Assembly: GCA_002633005.1 (NCBI GenBank)
Contig: NMRA01000202.1
Span: forward strand, 370,688 to 434,687
Length of the DNA: 64,000 nt
From: Phoronis australis
Taxonomy: Eukaryota > Phoronida > Phoronidae
Direction of reading: 5' to 3'
Made by a program: the position numbers and the translations under genes. The stretch's first letter is position 1; each line of letters opens with the position of its first letter. Below, piece after piece: positions 45,519 to 57,643 of this stretch. Below the pieces are notes generated by a model, which did not search any database, was not told the origin of the DNA, and worked only from the letters and a program-made list of their open reading frames with translations.

Positions 45519-46437
45519 CGGTAGAACTACGAGTGACATTTGGATTTATTGTTATTGCTTGGACCTTCCTGGGTTCTGGTTTGATCTGTAGGTTTTGAAA
45601 TTTCTTAATTTACGTAAGACAATGCTTTGATTAACGTTTGCATGAAAAATAATGAGATTCTGAGCGTATGCATAAAATAGGTATTTCGGGTCTTCACTTG
45701 TCTCACTGGTCCATCTAGTATTATACAATTCCTGGTGTTCACTTTACCACAGAAAGCTTGCTGTTTCTATAAACTGTGTGTCAGTTTGGGTCATATCCCT
45801 CAAAGTGTTTATTCAATGCAATTGGTCTTGAAAAGTAGTTCCATCCATTCAGTTGTGGTTTTCAGTAAGGGTCTGATGTGTCAGTCAGCAATTAGCCTGG
45901 TGTTTATTGTAGTTATATATCGTTTATGATAAGGAACCTGAAAATTGTGAGACCGAACTTTCCTCATGGCTCGCAAATTGACTTGATGCCAAACAGGGAT
46001 TCAAAAAAAGTTACCAATATTCTACATAGGCGATGAATGCAAGAATAATGTCGAAGCTTCGCCAAGTGTCATTGAATTTTGGCATAGTGTAAAGACCTTT
46101 TGAAACGACACAGCATATAATGTGCTTTTCCCACAGTAGACATTTGCTAGCTGTCAATTAAGAGGCAAGCGTAGTTCCACTAACGTGGTTTGTCTTCGCT
46201 AATTAAAGAGAATAAGGTACACCGTGCACTGGTGCATGCATGGGTCAAGGATGTCAACGATTAAGTTCGAAAACAAATGTAATCTAAGATCTAAGGTCCA
46301 CATGCGAACATTGGTGACTGTGAGGCACTTGTTTGAACGAATGCAATGCACGCATTCTCAAAAAAACTGATTGGGTTGCTATGAAATTCACGTCTTTAAT
46401 GAAATATGAGCACTTTCTATTAGCAACTTCCGGATTC
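45519..46437. other. No gene seen
   Basis: No exon or repeat recognised. Confidence 0.35.
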
Positions 46438-46474
46438 ACGCGTGCATTGCATGAAAGAGCGCAATGCACGCGTT
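46438..46474. repeat. Short hairpin with direct repeat nearby
   Basis: ACGCGTGCATTGC is followed after 10-11 bases by GCAATGCACGCGT, its complement. A related word, GCAATGCACGCATTCTCAAA, lies near 46342. It may be the edge of a small unidentified element. Confidence 0.5.
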
Positions 46475-46514
46475 CTCAAAATTGCATGTTGGCGTTCCAT
46501 GGAACAGTATGAAC

Positions 46515-46654
46515 CAGGGGCGGATCCAGGATTTTTAGTTAGGGTGGGCCAGGGCAGAGTATTAGCCAGGACTTTCGCACCTCCCCCCAATTGTCAAATG
46601 GAATCTGGAAGTTTTTTTGGGGGGGAACATGGCTCCCCTCTGAATCCGCCTGTG
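46515..46654 (+). mobile_element. hAT5-like MITE, 140 bp
   Basis: It begins CAGGGGCGGATCCAGGAT and ends GAATCCGCCTGTG. The interior GGGCAGAGTATTAGCCAGGA matches 30094-30263. The flanks TGAAC and TTAAC fit a 5-bp target duplication with one change. Confidence 0.8.
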
Positions 46655-47338
46655 TTAACGACCACTGCGAATGGATGAAGAAAAACAAAATACCATAAAA
46701 AAAAAATCATGTTTTGGAGTGACACCGTCTTTTGCGGCTTAAACCCCACATTCTACTTCTCTAAAATATTCAACACTGTAAATTAATAACGTTACAAATG
46801 GACAGGACAAATCTTACTCATTAGTTGTCCAACGACATTTCTCGCATTTAGTCAAAATAATTTTGACCAGCAGTTTTTAAAATCTGTCAACACTGCGATT
46901 ATTTTTCCTTGTCCTTACTTGTTTATGGGCTTTTGATGAGTCATCTCTGTCGATGAAAATGAGTATTTGTACACACGTAAAGATAAAACATTTGTAATGA
47001 ATGGAGTTTTTACTTCTTTTAATCAATTTTGACGTGTTACAAGGAGACAAGTCTACAGCTGTCACACAATTCATCGAAAAATTGGAGGCGACAATCGCGA
47101 CAATAGCACAAGTATTCGTGGATATTCGGTTAATTACGTAAGCTAATTAATCTCGTCATTTACTTATGATCGTCTTGAACTCTTGCGGCAACGTTGGGGC
47201 CAGGTACATGTTCTCTTGCATGTACAATGGATCAATCAAGAGACGTAGTGAGGGATGACTGCTACACGAATCACAGCCAGCATTCGGTATTGAACTACCC
47301 AATCGTTGGGTCCCATACAGGAACGCAAGTTTTACACC
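46655..47338. other. No gene seen
   Basis: No supported feature. Confidence 0.35.
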
Positions 47339-47353
47339 AGTCAGCCAGCCAGC

Positions 47354-47391
<38 letters not shown>

Positions 47392-47394
47392 AAC
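47339..47394. repeat. (CCAG)n / (AGCC)n microsatellite
   Basis: About 13 tetranucleotide units with one interruption (CCGG). Open frames of Ser-Gln-Pro-Ala on one strand and Gly-Trp-Leu-Ala on the other are repeat products. Confidence 0.95.
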
Positions 47395-49983
47395 AACCAA
47401 TGCTTGGTATGAGCGATGTGGTGATACAGAGACGCGCAAAACCTCAATCACAGGCAAGTAGAGACACCACCAAAGGACGGCAAAAGGAATGAATTGGAAA
47501 TATGTCATTTAATTGTGTAGATTGACATGAACCGATTCTAGAGCGATACAAATCTGAGCATGTTCATTAGCGCTAGTCACTCACGAGATACATTAATAAA
47601 CGTGATACCGTGACTTTGTTATGCAAATGATGACCATTGAGACTGTAAACCCGTCTCCTTCATTACTATTCCACGTGACAGTCAATCACTTCTCACTGAC
47701 GGCCATTTTGAACCTTGATACTACACACGTAAAGTTCCGAGCTTACTCGTGAAACATAACGAGATTTGAAGAAGGTGAATAATAGATTTGTACAAAACGC
47801 AACCTACACCTCTATATAACATTAAAGTCACTAGATACCTGCATACTACAAAAAAGTATAAATTTTGATTCAAAATTCTTACCGCAATAAAACTAGTATC
47901 AACCCGTTATTGCTTGAGAACACGCTCTGCACATAAAATGAACCCGCGAGCAGAGCCAAATTCTGGAACTTGCTCTCCCGGAATAAAGAACTTCCAGATT
48001 TTCCCAAGCTGAGAAAGTGACATCTTGAGAGAAATTTCACAACAGCTTTAAGCATTCAAACAAGATATCTGCCTAACTTAATGTCATTTTAAGAGGTGGT
48101 TTCTAATATTCTGCTAGCATGTAGATCGAATTGCCTTGTTCAAAATCGTCATTTTTGATTTTCCATATTCTGTTTTCTTTAAACGGACACAGACGATTTT
48201 ACACATTTTGGCGGTTATTCTGGATTAGGATTAGAAGCTTCGTAAAATTAGTTGACCAGAACTATGGAACGCTAAAATTTGTTGCGCTAAAATTTGATGC
48301 GGTATTTTCAGATGCTTACCTTTTCCAAAAACAGTTCACCTGATATCAACAAAGTAGAGCGGCTGTGACTTTTCAAAGAAATGTTCACCATTTCCGTTTG
48401 GAAGAAGAGACTAGAAGGTTCAAAAAGGAGGTTGGCTCAGAACAAAAACAAATGGTCTCTGCACTATAAATGGCGTGCCTATTGTTTAACCCCTCAATAA
48501 GTCCTCAAACCACAAAGTCACAAATCCTCATGTGAAGTAGTTCAGCAAGTATTTTGAGAACCAGTTTGATGCCCGTTAGTTAGTGGAAAAAAACTGGTTC
48601 TCGAAATTCAGGCACGTTATATCATACCATTACCGTCACCATATTCAGTTAGTTAAAACGAAATTTGAATTGTGCCTTTTACTCTCATGGAATCGGTCCC
48701 GTAATATTCGATATTGTAAAAGGGCTATATTTCCGTTATCAACGAAAACGTCGAAACCATATGGACCCAATAAAGCACGTCAGCGCTTACTGGGGTTGAT
48801 CAACTCTAAAATTGCGGGTTCAAAAATCGCGCCTGCAACTTGAGATGCCTGCTCATTGATCAACAATTCTAGATCACTGTTCTACGCCGCTATGAAGAAG
48901 TCGTAGATCTAATGTACCTGCCATATAACGCGTAGCGAGATATTCTATAACATTTCTGATGAGCGTCGCGTTCAAAATGTGACTGCATAAGGCTGCAAAC
49001 TGAAGTATTTTCCCTGCGTACTAGAGACTGTTATTTTCAGGTTAGAGCGCTCATAAATTTCAGATTAATCTAAAAGGAATGGTGCTTAGGTTCTTTAAAC
49101 TCGGTTCTTTATATTCAAGTTATCAGCGTTGTAATATTATACCATCCGCATCGCGCATAGAATGCAGTGGAAGAATTAGTATTTTATCAGATAGCGACAG
49201 CGAATTTCACATTCCAGCAAAAAGGGGAACCCGTTTCTCGGAATTCTTACTCCCAAGTAGATACTGCATGCATTGTACTTTTTGTTGAGAACAGGGCTCC
49301 AATGCATTTTCATCGACGGGCGATTTAAGGCGGGCGGGACAAGAGCCACGAATGATAGTCATGAAATATGCAAATCTAGGGATCGGTTTAGAAGAGTCTG
49401 ATAAAAGGCTTAAATTACGTGAGTCAGCAAATCGTGTCGGTTGTTCATGTCAGTATTCAAGATTGCATGCTTCAATTTTAATTGATACAAACCAATCGTT
49501 TAAATTTACACTTGGGATCGGCTTGTTTTCATAGTGTCCCGAGAGAATCGTTGGTTCGTTCACAGACTTCGTACATTTGGGCGATAGTTTCTCACTTGTT
49601 TCTTTGAAAGCAATGCGTCATATTGATGGAACAAGACAAAGAAACCATGCATGCGCTTACGTAATTTTGACTTTATTTTTAACGCTTTGGAAACATGACC
49701 CCATTTTCTATGGTCAGTGTAACAGAGATCCTACTCTGTTGATTCTAGTTCACAAAGCTGAATTTTGCCCCCGCTAGTGTAGCCCTCCATTTTCGGTGCC
49801 CCCTCACCAATCATAAAATCTGACTTCCGAAATGGCCGCGCCATATTGAAATTCACTAACCCACCAGATGGCGATCTGGTCTTTGGTGGACAGGTGTTCA
49901 GCGCCACCTAGAGATCTCATGTAATACCGGCGTGAGGTTTCAACTACTGGTATAAACAGCTCTTTAACACCTTTCCTGTTATA
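47395..49983. other. No gene confirmed
   Basis: About 2.6 kb without recognisable exons. A CAGGGCTCC word at 49292 could be an eroded hAT end but has no partner. Confidence 0.35.
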
Positions 49984-50110
49984 ATGCCGGCAAATTTTCA
50001 ATGCTGTGCGGTGGGGTGTACTAATGCCTTACGAAAAAGGAAAGTCCTTTGATGAGCAAGGACGTCCTGTTCCATACATTTCCCACTAACTGAGAAGAAG
50101 TAGCCACGAC
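49984..50110 (+). pseudogene. THAP domain start, truncated
   Basis: ATG at 49984 begins MPANFQCCAVGCTNALRKRK, with the Cys-x4-Cys pair and the GC-x-N segment typical of THAP N-termini. The frame hits TGA at 50050. A piece reading FHTFPTN (the hydrophobic-Pro motif that follows in THAP domains) is visible near 50075 in another frame. The second zinc pair is not found nearby. It is probably a first exon relic or pseudogene. It differs from the other THAP copies in this window. Confidence 0.5.
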
Positions 50111-52311
50111 AAAGCCAATGCCTGCTGTTGCATTTTTATCTCAGCCGGTGTCAGAAGCTAAAACAAATTAGTGAACTTTAACGTTTCAAACAATGGGAGG
50201 GACTAGCAGTGAAATTTATTTCTCTGCTTTTATATTTATGAACCACTATGTAGTAATTACATTTCTGTCCACATGCAGGCGGGATCAATCGGAAGTCAGT
50301 TTCGTGCTGCCATTACTCTAGAGAGCACCAATATGAAAAGTCCCCTATTCGGCGACAGCTCACAAACTGTTTTCGTTTTGGCTCCACAATATTCCTTTTC
50401 ACATCTCGTTCAAAGTGGCGAACGGTGCACTTGCTATGTTTTGATATCAAAAGCACCTGCCGATGCGTTGCTTTAGTAGCTGATTATACGAAATCAGTAA
50501 AATATCTGCACTCTTTTGACACATTATCTACTATAAACAGTAGTTGGGTCATTTTTCACAGGTTAAAGGGTCTACACATTAAATTAAGACCCCGCGAAAG
50601 ACAGCTCTTGGCTAGGGGCCAAACTAGGCGTTTCAACAGAGGGAGTGTCACACGTAATTTGCCCAACTTCCTGGTAAACTCGTTTCAAACTATTCGGCAG
50701 ATTGGACGAGACAGTGCAAGCAGATGTGTTTAATTTCCTGGCAGTGTTACCTTTTCTTAAAGCTTTTTGGTCGATTTGACGTGCTTCACTCTCTGTAGGT
50801 GTCATGAACCTCTTCTATAGACCGAACTAGAAGTGGTGACGCAAGTTAGGCAAATGTTTATCGATCCGAATAAAGCCATGTTCCCTCGCTTTCACCACCT
50901 GGGCACAGATTTTTATGTTCCAGCTTTCTTGAATGACAATTTGCATTTGACTTGAGTAATGATGTCAGAAATAGGTAACAAAACCAAGTAACAGCGATTC
51001 AGCCGGTCCGACACACAGTGTTTCGCGTTTTGCCAGTAGAGCCTATGGACAAGAGATTCCCAGGTCCGATATTTTCACATTAATACCCAGACGAGGCTTC
51101 ACGTTCCGTTTAGTGGGCAGACAATTTACTTGTCGGAAGTAAAATTGTGACTTACGCCAGATGTCACTAGTGAATAGTGACGTCACGGCCAATAGTGTAG
51201 GTTGTGCCTTGTTCCGGCGTACGATCACAGATTTTGTCCATTGCTAATGTACAAATTTAGCGGTCCATGTTTATGGTAGAATTAAAAGCTAATGTTACTA
51301 GCAGCCGCGTATTTTAAGCGTATTTAACTAATGAAGTAAACGGTTTCGATTTCGTTTTACTGAATAGCCGGATGGCGGCAATCGATGATTTCATATACCA
51401 AAAACAAGACGGTTTTTTTGAAGTTCGATTATAGCTAATAACTTAAGGGTGTCTTCAGAATAATAATCCCAAGCATGCGCTTTTCGACCCTACACCTAAT
51501 ATATCCCTGTAAAGTCTCGTGCAGCGCCAACGTAGAACACCATTGTTTTGGTTAATGTTTTGGTGTGGAAGTTATTGTTTTTGTGTTGAAAGTTAGCGTT
51601 TCTAATCACACGCGATAAAACCTTTGACCCAAACTCATTCACTGTTTCACCGATTATTTCAACGGAAAGATTCACCACTACTTATTTGATTCGTTCAGGC
51701 TATTTCGCGAGTTCGTCTTAACCGCTACCTCGGTATTACACTGTAATTATCGTTTATCGTCAAATCAGCTAGCAATGTTGAGCTTAAATAAAAATGACAT
51801 TTCATCGAAACCCCTTTTGCACCACTATATTAAATTTCGTTAGGACACGTTTTTCGACGGCAGTTAATCCAAGTTATTGAATTAGTCAAAGCATTTGCAA
51901 AATTTATTGTCATTTTACATGGCCCAAAACAAACATTTTGAAATTGATTGTCCATCGTTGATAAATATTTTAAGTCCATCGCAGACGTCAATCATTGACT
52001 GACGACAGTTTTTACGAAAATCCGAACCTTAGGTCAACTATTGTGTTCCTTTGTTTGCAGGCTTTTCTTCCCGTAACAAGATATTGGGAATTGGACGCTA
52101 GCATTTATGTGATATCACGTTTTTGAATGAGCATAGAAAAACTGTCGTTTATTTATTGCATCATAGACTTTAGTACATGGACCGCCAACTCCGTATACTT
52201 TCAATGGACGAAATCTGTGATCTTACGCATAAGCCCTTACGTCATTATTCACTGGCGACACCTGGCTAAATTTTCTGGTGCAATTTCCGTCAAGCACGTC
52301 GTCTGCTAATC
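50111..52311. other. No gene confirmed
   Basis: Short open frames occur at 50273-50476 and 50425-50733 without family motifs. The first follows a CATGCAG acceptor-like site, but nothing else supports an exon. Confidence 0.3.
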
Positions 52312-52534
52312 ATGGTAGGCTTCTGTGAGGCAGGTTGTTCGGCCACACAGGCGAAATGCAAAGGAATTAGCTTCCATGCCATCCGAAGACCCCATAATCG
52401 GCTGTGTCAACGTGAATGGCAGTTGTTTTAGCAATGAGACTTTATACATTTGTTCAAGACACTTTGAAGATGAACGTTGTCGGGCAAATCACAATCAAGG
52501 TCCATATTCGGTGACCACTTTTGGTGAAAAATGA
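52312..52534 (+). pseudogene. THAP domain split by a frameshift
   Basis: ATG at 52312 starts MVGFCEAGCSATQAKCKGIS with Cys5-x3-Cys9 and GISFHAI, the first half of a THAP domain; it stops at 52428. The second half is in the +1 frame: NETLYICSRHFEDERC, with the C-x2-H-F end, continuing to a TGA at 52532. Both halves overlap by position, so one or two indels near 52380-52430 would explain the break. No transposase catalytic part is visible downstream. This is the fifth THAP remnant in the window. Confidence 0.72.
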
Positions 52535-53365
52535 AGGTTGTCATATAACTGTAAAAGCTGGGTTATTTTAGAGTACCATCATACCAGGTTTGTAATCTAA
52601 AATATTTTTGCACAAGAACCACCAAGTAAAATTTTATGGCCTTATGCATCACAGTTGTGCAAAAGGGTACGTACACTACAACTTGTGGTCACATCCAACT
52701 TCTACCATGCAAAAATTCATAAGGTAGCTGTTAATTTAACAAGTTCTTGATCAAATTGAAGAAGTATCACATACTAAAGTAAGAAAAGTTATTACCGTGC
52801 TGATCAAGTTGTTCTAGATGATGATACATTGCACATCTTAACAAAGTATAATGAGAACTTCCTCTCTTGCAGTGATTCTTACAAAAAGAAAACGACAAGT
52901 AACTACTTTTTTGCTATTTGCCTAGTTTTCAATACATTCACTGGTTGGTTAAAATAGTTAAAGCAACTCTAGGCCTAGTGTTCCACTTGTAAACAGTAAA
53001 AAATGGTACTGGTTGGGGGGTACGTACACTACGCACAGTCAATCAACTTCAAATTTTGACTAAGTTACAAATGTATGGGATAGTCTCGAGTTTTGTGCTG
53101 CCTCTACTTGTTTGATTCGTCTTTGTTGTATGTCTTTTTCCCTATGGTTCAGGGTTACTTATGAATCCAGGAACAAGAACTGAAATATGCAGGTTTCGTG
53201 ATAACGTTGGAGAACGGTAACACTTATATAAGGTGTTACAACTGTCATCGATATTGTCATCTCCTCTGTTTTCATCCAACCTCCCCTAATTAAAACTTGA
53301 ATGAAGAGGACCTTCAGTACTTGAGTGAGCACGGTATACTGTGTGATTTACGATGAATTATTCAA
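52535..53365. other. No gene seen
   Basis: I looked specifically for core histone coding sequence before the stem-loops and found none. Confidence 0.4.
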
Positions 53366-53381
53366 CGGTTCTTTTAAGAAC
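53366..53381 (+). promoter_or_regulatory. Histone-type 3' stem-loop, first copy
   Basis: GGTTCTTTTAAGAACC forms a 6-bp stem with a TTTA loop, fitting the replication-dependent histone mRNA consensus GGYYYUHUNHARRRCC on the plus strand only. It is preceded by TCAAC and followed by ATTCAC. No histone ORF lies upstream. Confidence 0.45.
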
Positions 53382-53427
53382 CATTCACGGTATACCTAAG
53401 GCTCAAGTCATGCACACTACAACTAAC

Positions 53428-53443
53428 GGCCCTTTTAAGGGCC
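53428..53443 (+). promoter_or_regulatory. Histone-type 3' stem-loop, second copy
   Basis: GGCCCTTTTAAGGGCC, preceded by CTAAC and followed by ACTCAA, is a close fit to histone 3' ends. CCAGAAGAAC, about 15 bases downstream, could stand for the purine-rich downstream element. It starts 62 bases after the first stem-loop. Without a histone gene it may be an orphan or a coincidence. Confidence 0.5.
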
Positions 53444-53759
53444 ACTCAACTCTTCCCAGAAGAACTGCTCACTTGAGAATGTTGAATTATAAACATGCAA
53501 AGATTAAACTAGTCAAATCGTTGCAGAGGCGCATTTTTAATTCGAACAAAATTAATATTTTTCTAAACCAAAAACGTTAGAAGTATCTTTTGCATTTACA
53601 GGTACTCGTTGGAATTTGTGCACAAACATGCTTTCGTAGTTTTCTCAAACTGTCCGATAACTATGTTGCTATGCTATTGGGCAAGCAGACGACATAATCA
53701 GTCGGCACCGAAGTTTGAATTTTGTAATTAATTACCAGTAGCACTGCCAAAAATACTCA
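53444..53759. other. No gene confirmed
   Basis: A 75-codon frame covers the stem-loops and continues to 53580; it has no motif and starts before the first stem-loop. Confidence 0.3.
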
Positions 53760-53764
53760 CGATA

Positions 53765-54789
53765 CAGTGGCGTATCTAGGATATCGTAAGGTGGGGGCCC
53801 AACATTTTTGTCCGGCTGTAAGCATTTGCGCAAACCACGACTGTAGATGCGCATAGTACCGAATGGGGGAGGTCGGGAGGGGGGGGCAAACCCCCCTCCC
53901 GCCCAGGAAATTTTTCTGTTTTTTCCTCTAAACATCAAGCATTTTCCTTGATTTCTAAAGTATTATCCAAGAAAAAAGGCAAAAAGGCGGAGAACGTGTC
54001 AAACAGGAAATCTGCAAGATACCAGAGACTCGAACTCACAACCTGGCGAATAGAGCGCGCATGCTTAACCACCACACCACTACGACTTAACTACTAATAA
54101 TATACTAAGAGACCTACTTGTTTATGGTCCACAACGTTTGCGCGCGAAACCTACTTCTTTTTGTAATGCTTATTACACGTTTTATATTTTGTGCAATCGG
54201 TTCTTAACAAATTCGTTGTATTTAAAATAGTCTTTAAATGACCAAAAGACCAAATCCGTTTTTCGTGTTGGCAATAATGACGGAATTGCTTTGGAAATCG
54301 TCTTAAGTTAAGTTTCGACAAAGAGAGAATTGTGAATTTCTGAGTGATTCACTTAGGCTTCGATTAAAATTCACATCTTACCAGCAGCTTCTGTTTTTCC
54401 ATCGTCACTCAGGTTCCATTTTCTTTAAAAAATGAAGTAAATTTTCTTCATTGCACAGTGGAGCAGACGACGGAAACGGAGCAGTAGTGCGCAGCGCCAC
54501 TGCCGGTCGTCTGGGATATCGCGGGAGAGCCTTTACTTAGCCATCGTTCCGTTACGAATAAGCCGTGTTCCGAATTTGACACTTGAAATTGGATCTGAGC
54601 CCCCCCCCCCAAACACTAAAACTGCACATATTTAAATGTTGTTTCATCCGTATAATTTTAATTACCGGGGTTAATTAATAAACTCAACATTTCCCTAAGC
54701 TCTTGCTGTTTTATTTTTTTTGCGGCAGCCAAGTGGGGTGGGGGGGGGGGGTGTCCGGGCCCCCTGCCCTCCCCCTAAATCCGCCTATG
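53765..54789 (+). mobile_element. hAT5-like element, 1025 bp, with CGATA on both sides
   Basis: It begins CAGTGGCGTATCTAGGATAT and ends CCTAAATCCGCCTATG, which are imperfect inverted repeats. CGATA stands directly before (53760-53764) and after (54790-54794). It shares GGTCGGGAGGG with the 45295 copy. Its right end (from ACCGGGGTTAATTAATAAAC) is repeated at 61702-61819. It contains a tRNA-like segment but no transposase, so it is non-autonomous. Confidence 0.82.
54016..54092 (-). repeat. tRNA-like segment (SINE-head type)
   Basis: On the minus strand it reads TGGTGTGGTGGTTAAGC (A-box-like) followed after about 35 bases by GTTGTGAGTTCGAGTCTC (B-box with the T-loop TTCGAGT). The 5' end has no complementary acceptor arm at the 3' side, so it is not a working tRNA gene. 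It may be a SINE head inserted in or captured by the hAT5-like element. Confidence 0.6.
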
Positions 54790-54794
54790 CGATA

Positions 54795-57410
54795 CCAACA
54801 CTTTTACTATTGAAAGACTTTGAATACCGTTTCAATGCCTAAATTAATACTTGTTTCGTTGTACTGGACAGTAAAGTAGATGCAAATATTTCTCGTCAAA
54901 ATACACTAACCGGAAACTGCACCAGAAAATTTAGGAGAGTGGCGGTGCCTCTTGGCTAGCACGGAAGAAAATGTCGGAGTTGCGAATCTGTTGTCTATAA
55001 TCTATGATTGCATGGTGTCAGCGGTCAGGAAATCTATATTTTCTCGGTCAGATGTTGCATTTTTCGTGGCCACGCCCATGAACATAAAACGCCTTGAGTA
55101 GCACCAAGTACAAAAAATAGTATTGTCGTCTTGCTAGAAACATGTAAATACATCGCTATGACTAGATTAATTGAGCTAGTCCCAGAATAAGTTGTAATCC
55201 AGTCATCCATTGATTTAGAATTTGTTGGATTAAAGTTACATTGCTTCCTACGTTTTCACAGACAATGCTGCTTTATAAACATTCAATACGTAAGTGCTGA
55301 AACGAGTTGTGAGCTGATTAATAAGAAACGGCTCCCACGCGGGTACTGGCTGTGATCATGAACTTGTTTGTCAACCGTCTTCTAGTGCGAAACACCTACA
55401 TGCATAACTCATATTTACGCAAAACAACACATGGGAAATTCATTGAGAAGAAAAATAACAGCAAAACAAAGTACTAATAAAAACCCGTGCCTAAAGAGCA
55501 AGTCAATTTTATCAAAAAAGACCAGTAGTCCACATTAAGCTATTTTTTCAAAACTCTCAAATTTGGAGCATTCACTAGAATGGACACCTTGGACCAGTTT
55601 TTCTTTCTTTCTAAATTAGCAATTATTGGGGGAGATGTCGCACCCCACATTCACCCAGAAATTATGCCAATGCCCTCGGGATCACTTTTTATGGGGTCAA
55701 ACTAATGTTAGATCGGTTTAGTACACCACAAACTGAGTTTTAGTGTGTCGCTGAGAAATAAATGCGCCAACGATTCTTGATCATTCCAGTGCAACGTCAA
55801 CATCCGCCTCTTCGTAATCCGTTGCTTTTTTGAAAAGGAACAGCGGTTTTTCGGCCGAAAAAATCTATGGAGGGGGGTGGAGTGGAGGTACATAAAACAA
55901 CAACATCTGTCGTGTTTTTGTGATATCATTTAACATTGCTGATTCTCAACAAAGGTTCCCAGTCAAAGTTAAATGAAAAATATGAGACTATCTAATCAGA
56001 TGTTTCACTGCTGGGCCCGTAAAATTGGCCGATACGAGTGGTGTATAGTGCTGATCAAAGCCAGCGTGAAAAAAGCCAAGGGATAATCCGTTGTGCGTGT
56101 GTGGGAAAAGGCATTCACGTTCGTGAAGCGCCCTCTCTAGAAAAACATTTGAAAACGAAAACGAGTGCTGGCTGCCGTACGAGATAAGTTTTAACTTATA
56201 AGTTAAAAAACATTTCCAGAAATGTCGCGACCGAAAAAACAATCGGGTGAGGTTGTATTCCTTTTCCTTAAATAGTCTGACATTCGTGTCTGATTTGATT
56301 GATTGTAACCCTAAATCTAAAATTGTTTTGGAAAGCTTATCATGTTTTCAGTCCTTAATCAACCGATTGAATCCGTCGATGAGTTTAAAAAAATTCGAAT
56401 GATCCTGTCCACAGCAGCCGACGGCATAGTTTTACAAATACGGTTTCCTAAACGGTCAAATCCGCTTTGTAACCAGGCCTATAGCATGATAATGTAACTG
56501 ATATCTTAAACAGTAGAATACTGTGCTGTTAAACATCATAAATGAACTCTAAAGCTGCTTGAGCTTGCGAGCAATGCGCTACCTAACGGTCACGTCGTTC
56601 GGAAGCCGAGAAGTCGATGGTCATTGGCCTCCCATATTTCTTGCAAAATTAAAAACAAAACAAAAAACGCGTAGGAAAATCGACGAATTTTTTCATGACA
56701 AAGTTTCGAACAACTATTGAAGAGTTGTCTAAGATAAATTCGCGTCTTTTATGGTTCATTGTCGCGGATCAGTTGTCATTTTAACTCTAGTATCTTGGCT
56801 GCCGTGAGATTCATTCGCCAAGTTTAGACACACTTGCATCACATATGTAGAGTGTTTGTACAAACACTGCACATCAAAAACACGTAAAAACTAAATCTGC
56901 ATAATTTATTCTAGACAGATTTTGTTAGCTAAACACCTGAAGATCAAATTTTGCATTAGCAAGAGAGCTGTTTTAGGAAAAGTGCGTTGTTAGATGTTTT
57001 GGAAACGTGTAACTGTGCAAAAACATAATGCTGATGCGTTAGTAATCAACTAGCCATTAAAATGCGACATTTTCGGACAACACCCTCACTTCAAAAGACG
57101 CAAATAGTTTCGCACGGGACCTGTTTCATCCGATTCCCCATGCTATTTGCTGCAAGTCATACGCTTAGGCTCAGATTTATATACAGCCGCGGGGACCTAA
57201 ATACGAGAATAGCATTTTTAAAAATATGATACCTGTAACATGAGTTAGAAATAAATATCTATATTAAGAAAATAGATCTTGATAACAAAGGTAGGCGTAT
57301 TTACCTCCAAACGCTCGCCAGTGTTAACAAATGTTTATTGAACTTCGTGGCAAATCCAAGCCAAATTTCGACTGTTAAAATTTGTTATAATGATGGTAAC
57401 AGGTACTCAC
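54795..57410. other. No gene seen
   Basis: About 2.6 kb with no supportable exon, repeat or RNA gene. Confidence 0.35.
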
Positions 57411-57444
57411 CTTCATTCCGCGTTCCTCTGTCTACAGAGCTCAT
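57411..57444 (-). CDS. Candidate short first exon
   Basis: On the minus strand ATG at 57444 encodes MSSVDRGTRNE and stops at a strong GTGAGT donor (57410-57405) after one extra base. A TATAAAA lies 17 bases upstream. That is too close for this ATG to be in the transcript if the start site is at the usual distance, so the exon may instead be non-coding. No acceptor or second exon was identified. Weak evidence. Confidence 0.2.
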
Positions 57445-57460
57445 CAGTGACGGCAGGTGG

Positions 57461-57467
57461 TTTTATA
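57461..57467 (-). promoter_or_regulatory. TATA-like box
   Basis: TATAAAA followed by CCACC on the minus strand, just upstream of the candidate first exon. This is a common word in AT-rich DNA, so its value is only positional. Confidence 0.2.
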
Positions 57468-57643
57468 CCGTAATTTGTTAATGTCTACAGGGTGTTACGA
57501 AAAATACACACTGAAAATAGAGGCTCTTAATCAGTATAGCTCGGTAGCAGCCCTTTATTGGCACAAACTTGGTTGAAGGCACGACTGTGTGTTTTGTAAG
57601 ACAGCTTTTAACATATGTACTAGCTCATAATCCCTGTGCAATG

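Noticed and set aside
47156-47412. Gly-Trp-Leu-Ala and Gln-Pro-Ala-Ser repeat proteins
   Set aside because: Encoded only by the CCAG microsatellite.
54016-54092. Functional tRNA gene on the minus strand
   Set aside because: Internal promoter boxes are present, but the acceptor stem does not pair and it sits inside a mobile element.
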